From: Candidatus Woesearchaeota archaeon
GTDB lineage: Archaea > Nanobdellota > Nanobdellia > Woesearchaeales > SM23-78
Assembly: GCA_016930415.1 (NCBI GenBank)
Contig: JAFGGS010000016.1
Location: 213,340 to 277,339 of the forward strand
DNA: 64,000 nucleotides
Direction of reading: 5' to 3'
Shown here: positions 40,662-49,659 of the stretch, one piece after another
How the letters are laid out: every line of letters begins with the position of its first letter
Numbering within the stretch: the first letter of the stretch is position 1
Program-made: the position numbers and the translations under genes
Notes under the pieces: generated by a model
The model's database searches: none
The model's input: only the letters and a program-made list of their open reading frames with translations
Told to the model about the DNA's origin: nothing

Positions 40662-41660
40662 ATGGCGCCCACCAAGAAACAAGCTAGCGAGAGCTATGCC
40701 CGAACAGAGCAACCAAACCAGACTTCTCTACTCAGCAGAATATCCGAATCCATAAGCAAGAACATAAGAGACCAACTAATATTCACGCTCCTTCTAGAGA
40801 CAGGATGCTCAAGCCAAGAGCTTACCGAGATGAAGCCCAAAGACATCGAGTTTACGACGAATTCTATAAGCATAGGGCAAGGCGCACAGAGGAGAACAGT
40901 CAAGATCTCCAAGACATTGAGTTTGCAGCTAAAATATTTCACAGACAAGAAGAAAGAACGCCTCTTCTCCACAAGGCAAAGCAAAGGACTGACAGCCAGA
41001 CGAGTGATGCAGCTAGCCAAGCAGCACACCAAGGCCTTCATGAGAAGAGAACTGAGCACGCGAGAGATAAGAAAGATATACCTCGGAGCCAAGACCACAG
41101 AAGCCAGCAAAGAAGGAGGAGCAGAGGAACTGAAGAGAGAAGCAGGCCTAAGGTCCCTCAGGACAAAAGAAAGCCTAAGCCAGGAACAAGTAAGGCTGAT
41201 AAGAGGGCGAATAGAGGATGAGCAGCACAAGCTGATATTCGACACCATACTCGAGACGGGCTGCCGCCTAAGCGAGCTCGTGAACATAAAAGCCAAAGAC
41301 CTCGACGTCAAGAAAGACAGCATAAGAATCGGGAAACACACTTCTAAGATAAGCCAAAGATTGAGTTTACAACTAACAGGACTGACAGGGAAAAAACAGC
41401 CAAACAAATTCTTGTTCTCGACAAGGCAAAGCCCGCAGATCTCAGACAAAAGAGTGTTCCAGCTAGTCAGGGATTACGCCAAGAAGGCAGGGATCCAAGG
41501 CGTAAGCCCGCAAATCCTCAGGAACACGAGCATAGCGCAGGCCATGGAAGAGGGAAAAGACGCAAAAGAGATCGAGCAGCAGACAGGAATCAAACATCTA
41601 GACCTGCACCACTACGGCATCTCCATCAGGATGAAAGATGGAGGTGAGGGGCGACGATGA
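40662..41660 (+). CDS. Tandem tyrosine-recombinase-like protein
   Basis: 332 residues containing two copies of a tyrosine-recombinase catalytic-domain core. Copy 1 (about 32-140) has LLLETGCSSQELTEMKPKDIE; copy 2 (about 175-320) has TILETGCRLSELVNIKAKDLD. Both continue with a KISK/SQ-x-LSLQL and LFSTRQS segment. Copy 2 keeps Arg202, Arg287 in SPQILRNTS (usual His replaced by Gln), H-H at 316-317 and Tyr318. Copy 1 has Ser at the first Arg and stops before the His/Tyr part, so only copy 2 could be active. No N-terminal arm-binding domain is evident. Its stop overlaps the surface-protein start by ATGA. Confidence 0.78.
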   Translation: MAPTKKQASESYARTEQPNQTSLLSRISESISKNIRDQLIFTLLLETGCSSQELTEMKPKDIEFTTNSISIGQGAQRRTVKISKTLSLQLKYFTDKKKERLFSTRQSKGLTARRVMQLAKQHTKAFMRRELSTREIRKIYLGAKTTEASKEGGAEELKREAGLRSLRTKESLSQEQVRLIRGRIEDEQHKLIFDTILETGCRLSELVNIKAKDLDVKKDSIRIGKHTSKISQRLSLQLTGLTGKKQPNKFLFSTRQSPQISDKRVFQLVRDYAKKAGIQGVSPQILRNTSIAQAMEEGKDAKEIEQQTGIKHLDLHHYGISIRMKDGGEGRR

Positions 41661-44600
41661 GCATAAGTAAGGACATAACGAAGAGCGAAGCCAAGATGAT
41701 CATGGCAATCCTAGTTTTGGTCCTAACACTAATCTCTATAGTGCCCACGGCCAGCGCAGCCCTCTGGTGGGACACGACCTGGCAATACAGAAAAGACATC
41801 AACATCACAAACGTCGGCAGCACGGCGCTCACGGACTTCCCAGCATACCTGAACATCTCAAAAGAGGCAGGGATGCTCTCCAACTATACCGACCTGAGAT
41901 TCATATACGGAAGCTGTGAAGCCAACGGAAGCACGATATTGCCTTACGAATTAGAGAACTACACCGCGACAACAGCCCACGCATGGGTGCGCATACCATC
42001 CCTCACCACAGGCACAAACATCATATGCATGTACTATGGCAACCCCTCTGCGACGGACAGCCAGAACCGGACGGAAGTATGGAATGCCAACTACGTCGGG
42101 GTGTGGCATATGTCTGAGACAGGAACAGGCATAAGAGCAGATTCAACACAAAACGCCCACAGCGCAACACCGACAAACTATGACGGAGACGAAAAAATAA
42201 CAGGAGCAATAGATGGAGCAGACGACCTGGACGGAGCAGCAACAGCAGGAGACTACCTGCAAACAACCAGTGCAGAATCATTAACAGCAGACAACCTGAC
42301 CTGGGAAGTATGGTTCAAGGCAGACGCAATCGCGATATCACACCTACTATGGGAAGGAGAAGGAGGAGGAAACGGATTCGGAGTAAACGGAGAAATGCAC
42401 ATCTCCATAGGACAATACGCAGGAGCAGTAACAGACCAGATACTATCATTCTTCCTAGGAACAGACGAACCACCAGGAACAGGACAAATGCTATTCATAA
42501 ACATGACATTCAACGACATAACAAACACATACTACGCCGCGTTCGAAGTAGCAAACCTGAGTACCGCGCCCAGCGCAAGAGCATACCTAGACGGAACACT
42601 AATAGGAACAGACACAGGAACGACAGCAGGAGTAAGCAGAAGCGACTGGAACACAAACCTAAGAATAGGAAGACCAGGAACAGACAACAGATACTTCTCA
42701 GGAATGATAGACGAGATAAGAATATCGACCGCCTCAAGAAGCCAAGACTGGATAAACCAAACATACCAAGTGATGTCCAACCAGGCAGACGTGGTGGCTG
42801 CAGGGGCAGAAGAGAACATGACAGGACCGACAATAGAGTTCAACACATCCACAACCGCAGCAGGCATGCACTCTCAGGATTGGATCAGCGCCAACATCAC
42901 GGCCGCATCGCAATACTTCGCCAACATAACAATCAACTTATATAATGGAAGCGAGAGCCAGTTGAACGCCACAACCAGCAGCTCATCACCGTACTACGTG
43001 ACATTTGCAGGCCTAGCAGACGGGACGTATTACCTGAACGCGACGTCCTACGACACCAGGGGATTCTACAACTGGACTGGCACCAGGACAATCATATTGG
43101 ATACGACCAGCCCTTCAAACGAGTATTCCAGCGGCGCTGCGCCAGACGGATCTTCCTTTGCAAGGGACTGGATCTACGCTGACATCTCAGCCTCAGACCA
43201 ATATGAGCAGAACGTGACCTTCAGGCTCTACAACGCGAGCCAGGCAATCAACATAACCACCTTAGGAGCCGGCAACAGGAGCATCAACTGGACAGGACTC
43301 CACACCAACAGCAAGTACTGGTACAACGTAACCGTAACTGACCAGGCAGGGAACTTCAACACTACTGCAACCAGGAACATAACCCTAGACACAGTCAATC
43401 CAGAGATAGATTATGATTCTGAGACAACAAGCGAAGGAGCCCATTCTCAGAGCTGGATCGATGTGTTCCTGACCGCCATAGACAACTTCTTCCAGTCAAT
43501 CCAGACATTCCTCTACAACTCAGCAGGAGGGCTGGTGAATTCCACCAACAGCACCAGCCCGACCGTTTCGGTCAACTACACCTCGCTGAGCGACGGTACG
43601 TACTACCTGAATGCCACTGCGAATGACACTGCAGGTAACAGCAACTGGACTGCCACAAGAACAATCTTGCTGGACACAATCAATCCAAACATCACATTCG
43701 GAGATGGGACTGAGGAGAACGGCTCATTCAGGAGCAGGAGCTGGATATATGTGGACATAAATGCAAGCGACGCGAATGAGGAGAACTTGACCTTCAGATT
43801 ATACAACGCCAGCTTCTCGACACTAAACGCGACCACTCTTGGAGCAGGCAACAGGAGCATCAACTGGACCGGCCTTGACAGCAACATGGAATACTGGTAC
43901 AACGCGACAATAACAGACAGGGCAGGAAACACGAACCAGACAGAAACAAGGAAGATAACGCTAGACTCCACTTCCCCAGGCATAGCCTTCGAGAGCCAGA
44001 CCACCACCGCAGGGTTCAAAGTGCAGAACTGGATCTACGTCAACCTGACAGTGAACGAAACCAACAAGAACAACGTAACAATATCCTTATTCAACGCATC
44101 AGGAAGCATACTCAACTACTCGACAAGCACAAACGCGACTATGCCAGTAAACTTCACAGGACTTCCAGATGGCAAATACTACCTGAACGCGACAGCGAAC
44201 GATACTGCAGGAAACAAGAACAGCACAGAGACAAGAAACATCACACTAGACAGGACAAATCCAAGCATAAATTACAGCACAGGCACTGAGAACAATGGAA
44301 CCTTCTTTGCCAGGAACTGGATATGCGTCAACCTGACCGCGAACGACACGAACGAAGCAAACATCACCTTCAGGCTATACAACTCGACATACGGCCAACT
44401 GAACGCGACAACGCTAGGACCAGGAAACAGGAGCATAAACTGGACAGGATTGGGAGAGGGAACATACAGCTACAACACGACGATTTACGACCTGGCAGGC
44501 TTATCAAACAGCACCACCTCAAGGACCATTAGCCTTGACGGCAGCAATCCAAGCATAAACTACAGTACAGGAACAGAAGACAACAACACATACTTCAACA

Positions 44601-47600
44601 AGAGCTGGATCTACGTCAACTTGACAGCATACGACTTGAATGAGGCAAACGTCACCTTCAGGCTATACAACTCGACATACGGCCAACTGAACGCGACAAC
44701 ACTAGGACCGGGCAACCGGAGCATAAACTGGACGAGCCTGAACAGCAACGCAATATACTGGTACAACGCGACAATAACAGACGCCGTCAACAACCAGAAC
44801 ACGACAGAGACCAGGAAGATAACGCTGGACAGCACGACACCCACCATAAGCTTCGGGGCAGGGACAGAGAACAGCAGCACGTTCTTTGCCAGAGACTGGA
44901 TCTACCTCAACCTCTCAGCAAACGACGCAAACGAGGAGAACATCACATTCACGCTCTACAACTCAACACTCCAGGCAATCAACACCACAACCTTAGGACC
45001 AGGAAACAGGAGCATAAACTTCACAGGATTGATAGAAGGAACATACCACTACAACGCGACCATAAGGGACAAGGTAGGTCTCGCAAAAGCTACTGAAACT
45101 AGGAATATGACGCTGGACGCGACTGATCCGAGCGTGTACTTCAACCCCCAGACTTCTGCAGCAGGATACAACTCCCAAAACTGGATCTCTGCCACAGTGA
45201 CTGCGACAGACAGCAACTTAGATATGATGATAATATACTTGTACAACGCCACTGGGAGCGCGATAAACACCACGACCAACTCAGCATCGCCATTATTCGT
45301 CAACCACACCAGCCTAGCTGACGGGACGTATTACCTTAATGCGACTGCCAACGACACCGCAGGGAACGACAACGCAACAGAAACAAGAACTATAACACTC
45401 GACACCACCAACCCAATCATAAACTTCAGCTCAGGAACAGAATCTGGCGGGGCATTCTTCGCCAGGAACTGGATATATGCCAACACGACAGCATATGACC
45501 TGCACGAGGCGAACGTCACCTTCAGGCTATACAACTCGACATACGACCAACTGAACACGACAACACTAGGACCAGGAAACAGGAGCATAAACTGGACAGG
45601 ACTAAGCGAAGGAGTGTACAGCTACAACACCACCATAACAGACAAAGCAGGCCATCAGAACAGCACAGAGACAAGAAACATCACGCTAGACATCCAGCCT
45701 CCGAGCATGAATTATGAATCTGGAACAGAAGGAAACAACACTTACGTAAACAGGAATTGGATCTCCATCAACGTCTCAGCGACAGACATCAACTTCAACA
45801 CTTTAACAGTATACGCATACAACATCACAGGAATCCTGGTCAACAGCACGACCAGCGGGACGGCGCAGCTATACGTCAACTACACTAGCTTGGCAGATGG
45901 AAAATACCTCCTGAACGCTAGCGCGAATGACTCAGTAGGAAACTCAGGCAGCCTTGGAACCCTAAACGTCATCATAGACACGCAGAGCCCGTCTATAGAT
46001 TACGGCGCCGGCACGGAAAGCGACGGGGAGACAGTGAACGTGACCTGGATATACGCAGATATAATCGCAAGCGACGTGAATGAGGAGAATGTGACATTCA
46101 GGCTATACAACTCGACATACAGCCAACTGAACGAGACCACTCTAGGACCAGGGAACAGGAGCATAAACTGGACAAGCCTCACTCAAGGCACGTACAACTA
46201 CAACGCAACTATAAGAGACAAAGCAGGGAACGAGAACTCTACAGCCACAAGGACTATATCAATAGTCATAGACACGACGCCTCCGAACGTGACGTTCGAG
46301 ACGCCGACCACAAGCTCGGGATTCACGCTTTACGACTGGATTGTCGCTAACGTGAGCGCAGAGGACAACAGCGTGCTAAACATGATATCAATAGGCCTAT
46401 ACAATGCGTCAGGATGGGGGATCAACACCACTAACAGCTCAAGCTCGCCGTTCTTTGCCAACTTCACAGGGCTTTCGGATGGGACATATCTCCTGAATGC
46501 AAGCGCAGTCGATGACGTATTCAACTATAATCACACAGAGACAAGGAGTATCACAGTGGACACGCTGGATCCAACAGTCAGCCTGAGCTCAGGCACAGAG
46601 GACAATGACAGCCTGCTTAGCAGGAACTGGATATATCTTAACATAAGCGCATTCGATCTCAACGAGGCAAACGTCACGTTCAACTTATATAACACCAGCG
46701 GAGGAGGCATAAACAAGACAACGCTAGGACCAGGAAACAGGAGCATAAACTGGACAGGACTAAGCAGCAACGCAGAATACAGGTACAACGCGACCATAAC
46801 AGACAAGGCAGGGCGCAGCAACAGCACCGAAACCAGGACCTTGACCCTGGACGCGTCCCCTGTGAACATAAGCTTCGAGGCAGAAACCACCACGAGCGGG
46901 TCAAAAGCCCAGGACTGGATAGCTGCGAACATAAGCGCGAGCTCCACCAGCCTGGAAATGATAATGATCAGGTTGTACAACTCGACAGGAACACTGGTCA
47001 ACTACACTCAAAGCTCAACTTCACCGCTATTCGCGAACTACACAAGCCTTCAGCCAGATACTTATTTCCTGAACGCGAGCGCAAACGATACGAGAGGGCT
47101 GTGGAACTGGACTGAGACGAGGACTATAAACCTAGGAGGAGTCATGATGATCTCCCTCGAGTCTCCAGCCAACAACAGCGGAGACGAAGACGGCACAGTA
47201 AGCTTCAGATACAGCGTTAACGGAGCAGGCAGCCTCTCGAATTGCAGCCTGATAATGGATGGAGCGATAGACCAGACTGTCGCGGCTCCACCGCAAGGTG
47301 TAAGCCTTAACTTCTCGAAATCAGGATTATCATCAGGAAGCTATAGCTGGAGCGTCAACTGCACAGACGGATTCGGACTGGAAGAGGAGTCAACTACGAG
47401 GAAGCTGGATGTGATACGCCTCGATGGTTTCAGCGGCGACACGACGAACATATCTGGAGTGCAGGACCTGTCAAACATCACGAACTTCACACTCCACAAG
47501 CCAGGAATCAGCAAGATAGTGTTCACGGACGCGGTAAATCTCAGCGGAGGATCATACGTTGCATCAATAGTCACGACTGACTCTGGCTGGGCTAGCGTGA

Positions 47601-48940
47601 ACTCCACAGCCGAACCCAGGCTCAACAGGAACGCGACAATAGAAATATACGGCCTGACGTACGCATACACCCCAATAGTACTTGTCGACGGAACCCCTTG
47701 CCTTGAAGACTGCATTATCAACAGCTACCTTGGAGGGAATCTCTCATTCAACGTCACTCACTTCTCTAACTACACTGCCAAGAGCAATTCCCAGCTTTTG
47801 ATCTGGGACGACACAGACATCGAGAGGATGGAAGTAGGAGAAGTCGTCACGTTCTACGCGAACTTCAGCAACACCACTAACGGAGAGTCGATAAACGGCG
47901 CAGGAGCTGCTTGCGACATAGGCTTCAGCGACACAGGAGTCTCCAGCATGACCTTCAATCCTACGACCAAATTATACACTTACCAGCGGACCTTCACAAT
48001 CGCAGGATACGCGAACTTCAACGTCAGCTGCGACGCGACCACCTTAGGATACGAGGAGCTGACGCTCTTTGACAGTGCGATAATAGCCAATGATTATTAC
48101 GGCCCAAGGAACAACCATAACCAATACTATGTGAGGACCACTGTCAACATCACGGACTCCCCGCCAGAGATACTCAACATCTCCTGCAACGGAGACGAGG
48201 ACATAACTCTCAACGCAGGATCCACGCAGAGGGTGCAGTGCAGCGTGATAATAAGGGACTACAATGGCGGCAACACGATACAATACGTGAACTCGACGTT
48301 CTCATACTTCCTGAACTCATCAGACGACCCTGACGACAACAACATCCACTATACCAACACCAGCTGCACTCATAACAGTACAGACGGATATAATGCCACG
48401 TGGGACTGCGCCTTCGACGTCTGGTACTACGCCAACAACGGCACGTGGAACGTGAACGTGACAGTGACAGATGACTTCCCGTTCATAGTCAGCAGCATTA
48501 GCAACACGACAATCCTCCCGATGTACGCAATAGATGTCACCCCGCTGATAGATTTCGGAGAGATGTACGTGGGAGAAGTATCCTCAAGCTCTGTGCAGGC
48601 AAACATCACCAACTACGGAAACATGGAGATAAACGTGAGCGTGTATGGCTTCGGAGGGGAGAACGAGACCAAAGGAGCCGGCCTTGCAATGATATGCAAC
48701 ACCAGGAATATAACAAGCGACGACGAGAGATACTCTCTTAATCCGGCAGACACCTGGGCTACGATGGCCGCGATAAGCCAGACACCTACACTACTGCCAT
48801 CCCTGACGATGCCTCAGCAAGAGGACGACCTCACCCAGATCATGAACTCGACATACTGGAGGCTGTTCATCAATCCAGTGTCAAACCCAGACGGAATATG
48901 CAACGGAACAGTGATATTCTCAGCAGAATCGCCGATCTAG
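41657..48940 (+). CDS. Giant secreted repeat protein (DUF2341, LamG-like, Ig-like repeats)
   Basis: 2427 residues. A Sec-type signal (hydrophobic MAILVLVLTLISIVPTASA, about 16-34) is followed by a DUF2341 domain (WWDTTWQYRKDINI, about 36-130), a LamG/concanavalin-like domain (about 140-385), fifteen Ig-like repeats of about 96 residues (392-1828), a diverged Ig domain (about 1829-1915) and a C-terminal region of about 500 residues with further beta domains. N-x-S/T sequons occur in almost every repeat, so heavy glycosylation is likely. No C-terminal membrane anchor is visible, so it must be held by other means or released. ATGA overlap links it to the recombinase gene. Probable adhesin or cell-surface layer protein. 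Confidence 0.9.
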   Translation: MSISKDITKSEAKMIMAILVLVLTLISIVPTASAALWWDTTWQYRKDINITNVGSTALTDFPAYLNISKEAGMLSNYTDLRFIYGSCEANGSTILPYELENYTATTAHAWVRIPSLTTGTNIICMYYGNPSATDSQNRTEVWNANYVGVWHMSETGTGIRADSTQNAHSATPTNYDGDEKITGAIDGADDLDGAATAGDYLQTTSAESLTADNLTWEVWFKADAIAISHLLWEGEGGGNGFGVNGEMHISIGQYAGAVTDQILSFFLGTDEPPGTGQMLFINMTFNDITNTYYAAFEVANLSTAPSARAYLDGTLIGTDTGTTAGVSRSDWNTNLRIGRPGTDNRYFSGMIDEIRISTASRSQDWINQTYQVMSNQADVVAAGAEENMTGPTIEFNTSTTAAGMHSQDWISANITAASQYFANITINLYNGSESQLNATTSSSSPYYVTFAGLADGTYYLNATSYDTRGFYNWTGTRTIILDTTSPSNEYSSGAAPDGSSFARDWIYADISASDQYEQNVTFRLYNASQAINITTLGAGNRSINWTGLHTNSKYWYNVTVTDQAGNFNTTATRNITLDTVNPEIDYDSETTSEGAHSQSWIDVFLTAIDNFFQSIQTFLYNSAGGLVNSTNSTSPTVSVNYTSLSDGTYYLNATANDTAGNSNWTATRTILLDTINPNITFGDGTEENGSFRSRSWIYVDINASDANEENLTFRLYNASFSTLNATTLGAGNRSINWTGLDSNMEYWYNATITDRAGNTNQTETRKITLDSTSPGIAFESQTTTAGFKVQNWIYVNLTVNETNKNNVTISLFNASGSILNYSTSTNATMPVNFTGLPDGKYYLNATANDTAGNKNSTETRNITLDRTNPSINYSTGTENNGTFFARNWICVNLTANDTNEANITFRLYNSTYGQLNATTLGPGNRSINWTGLGEGTYSYNTTIYDLAGLSNSTTSRTISLDGSNPSINYSTGTEDNNTYFNKSWIYVNLTAYDLNEANVTFRLYNSTYGQLNATTLGPGNRSINWTSLNSNAIYWYNATITDAVNNQNTTETRKITLDSTTPTISFGAGTENSSTFFARDWIYLNLSANDANEENITFTLYNSTLQAINTTTLGPGNRSINFTGLIEGTYHYNATIRDKVGLAKATETRNMTLDATDPSVYFNPQTSAAGYNSQNWISATVTATDSNLDMMIIYLYNATGSAINTTTNSASPLFVNHTSLADGTYYLNATANDTAGNDNATETRTITLDTTNPIINFSSGTESGGAFFARNWIYANTTAYDLHEANVTFRLYNSTYDQLNTTTLGPGNRSINWTGLSEGVYSYNTTITDKAGHQNSTETRNITLDIQPPSMNYESGTEGNNTYVNRNWISINVSATDINFNTLTVYAYNITGILVNSTTSGTAQLYVNYTSLADGKYLLNASANDSVGNSGSLGTLNVIIDTQSPSIDYGAGTESDGETVNVTWIYADIIASDVNEENVTFRLYNSTYSQLNETTLGPGNRSINWTSLTQGTYNYNATIRDKAGNENSTATRTISIVIDTTPPNVTFETPTTSSGFTLYDWIVANVSAEDNSVLNMISIGLYNASGWGINTTNSSSSPFFANFTGLSDGTYLLNASAVDDVFNYNHTETRSITVDTLDPTVSLSSGTEDNDSLLSRNWIYLNISAFDLNEANVTFNLYNTSGGGINKTTLGPGNRSINWTGLSSNAEYRYNATITDKAGRSNSTETRTLTLDASPVNISFEAETTTSGSKAQDWIAANISASSTSLEMIMIRLYNSTGTLVNYTQSSTSPLFANYTSLQPDTYFLNASANDTRGLWNWTETRTINLGGVMMISLESPANNSGDEDGTVSFRYSVNGAGSLSNCSLIMDGAIDQTVAAPPQGVSLNFSKSGLSSGSYSWSVNCTDGFGLEEESTTRKLDVIRLDGFSGDTTNISGVQDLSNITNFTLHKPGISKIVFTDAVNLSGGSYVASIVTTDSGWASVNSTAEPRLNRNATIEIYGLTYAYTPIVLVDGTPCLEDCIINSYLGGNLSFNVTHFSNYTAKSNSQLLIWDDTDIERMEVGEVVTFYANFSNTTNGESINGAGAACDIGFSDTGVSSMTFNPTTKLYTYQRTFTIAGYANFNVSCDATTLGYEELTLFDSAIIANDYYGPRNNHNQYYVRTTVNITDSPPEILNISCNGDEDITLNAGSTQRVQCSVIIRDYNGGNTIQYVNSTFSYFLNSSDDPDDNNIHYTNTSCTHNSTDGYNATWDCAFDVWYYANNGTWNVNVTVTDDFPFIVSSISNTTILPMYAIDVTPLIDFGEMYVGEVSSSSVQANITNYGNMEINVSVYGFGGENETKGAGLAMICNTRNITSDDERYSLNPADTWATMAAISQTPTLLPSLTMPQQEDDLTQIMNSTYWRLFINPVSNPDGICNGTVIFSAESPI
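42830..47140 (+). repeat. Array of fifteen about 288-nt coding repeats of two alternating types
   Basis: Type A repeats carry a short SSSSP-x-FVNFTGL-x-DGTYYLNATANDTAGN pattern; type B carry TTLGPGNRSINWTGL and YWYNATITDKAGN. In order they read A-B-A-B-A-B-B-B-A-B-A-B-A-B-A. The run of three B units (about 44260-45120) breaks an otherwise strict alternation. Type B units share long stretches of near-identical DNA (for example around 44375, 44665, 45525 and 46095), pointing to recent duplication or gene conversion. Confidence 0.88.
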
Positions 48941-48966
48941 ATATCCAGAAAACAGGCTAAAACAGG

Positions 48967-49545
48967 CTAGCGCGCGTTGATCGACACACCACTATCCTCC
49001 TCGCTCTTCTCTAAGTGCACGATAGTCGAAGGCCTTCCCTTGAGCGGCCCAGTGTAGATTATGAATTCAACTTGCTTCTTTATGTCAGGATTCAGGTCCT
49101 CCAGACAAGTCATGAAATCCTCTCCTGAGCAATTCACGCTAGTTGTGACTATGGGAACCTTCAAGTTTCTCACTACGTCAGAGAACCAATGATTAGGAAT
49201 CCTTATGCCTATCGTGTCCAGGCCAGGGATGACTTTTTCAGAGAAGAAGCGAGTCTTCACCTTGAACAGCAAGGTGAAAGGCCCCGGAAGCTTATCCATC
49301 CAGGGCTTGGCGCGCTCATCAGTCTCGCAGTTCTGATACACCAAGGCCTTGTTCGGGATTATTATGGAGAAAGGCTGATCAGGACGATCCTTAATGCGCC
49401 TCACCCGCTCGACAAGCTCATCGTTCGTAGCATCGCATCCGATCCCGTAGATCGTGTCAGTAGGGTATATGAACACACTCCTCTTGAGCTCCTCGAAGAG
49501 CCTGGGATCGAGCTGCAGCTCTTCCTTGGTCAGTATCCTCACCAT
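48967..49545 (-). CDS. sua5: Sua5/YrdC threonylcarbamoyl-AMP synthase
   Basis: Makes threonylcarbamoyl-AMP for t6A at position 37 of ANN-decoding tRNAs, partner of the KEOPS complex (Bud32 at 61685-62275). Motifs: VFIYPTDTIYGIGCDA, RIKDRPDQPFSIIIP, LPGPFTLLFK, IGIRIPNHWF and VTTSVNCSGED. 192 residues; lacks the C-terminal Sua5 domain, so it is the YrdC-only form. The ATG at 49545 is preferred over an in-frame upstream start that lacks support. Confidence 0.92.
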   Translation of the reverse strand: MVRILTKEELQLDPRLFEELKRSVFIYPTDTIYGIGCDATNDELVERVRRIKDRPDQPFSIIIPNKALVYQNCETDERAKPWMDKLPGPFTLLFKVKTRFFSEKVIPGLDTIGIRIPNHWFSDVVRNLKVPIVTTSVNCSGEDFMTCLEDLNPDIKKQVEFIIYTGPLKGRPSTIVHLEKSEEDSGVSINAR

Positions 49546-49659
49546 TAAAAAAAGTAAACAAGGATTCATTTAAAAAAGTTTAGGATATCAAAGAATCCGC
49601 ATAAGAACCCTGCGCGACCCAGAAAAGAAAAGCATGGCAAACACAGCCTTACCGCGGCC

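Noticed and set aside
42830-47140. Mobile element or tandem transposon array
   Set aside because: The repeats are in frame, encode Ig-like domains and lie within one open reading frame.
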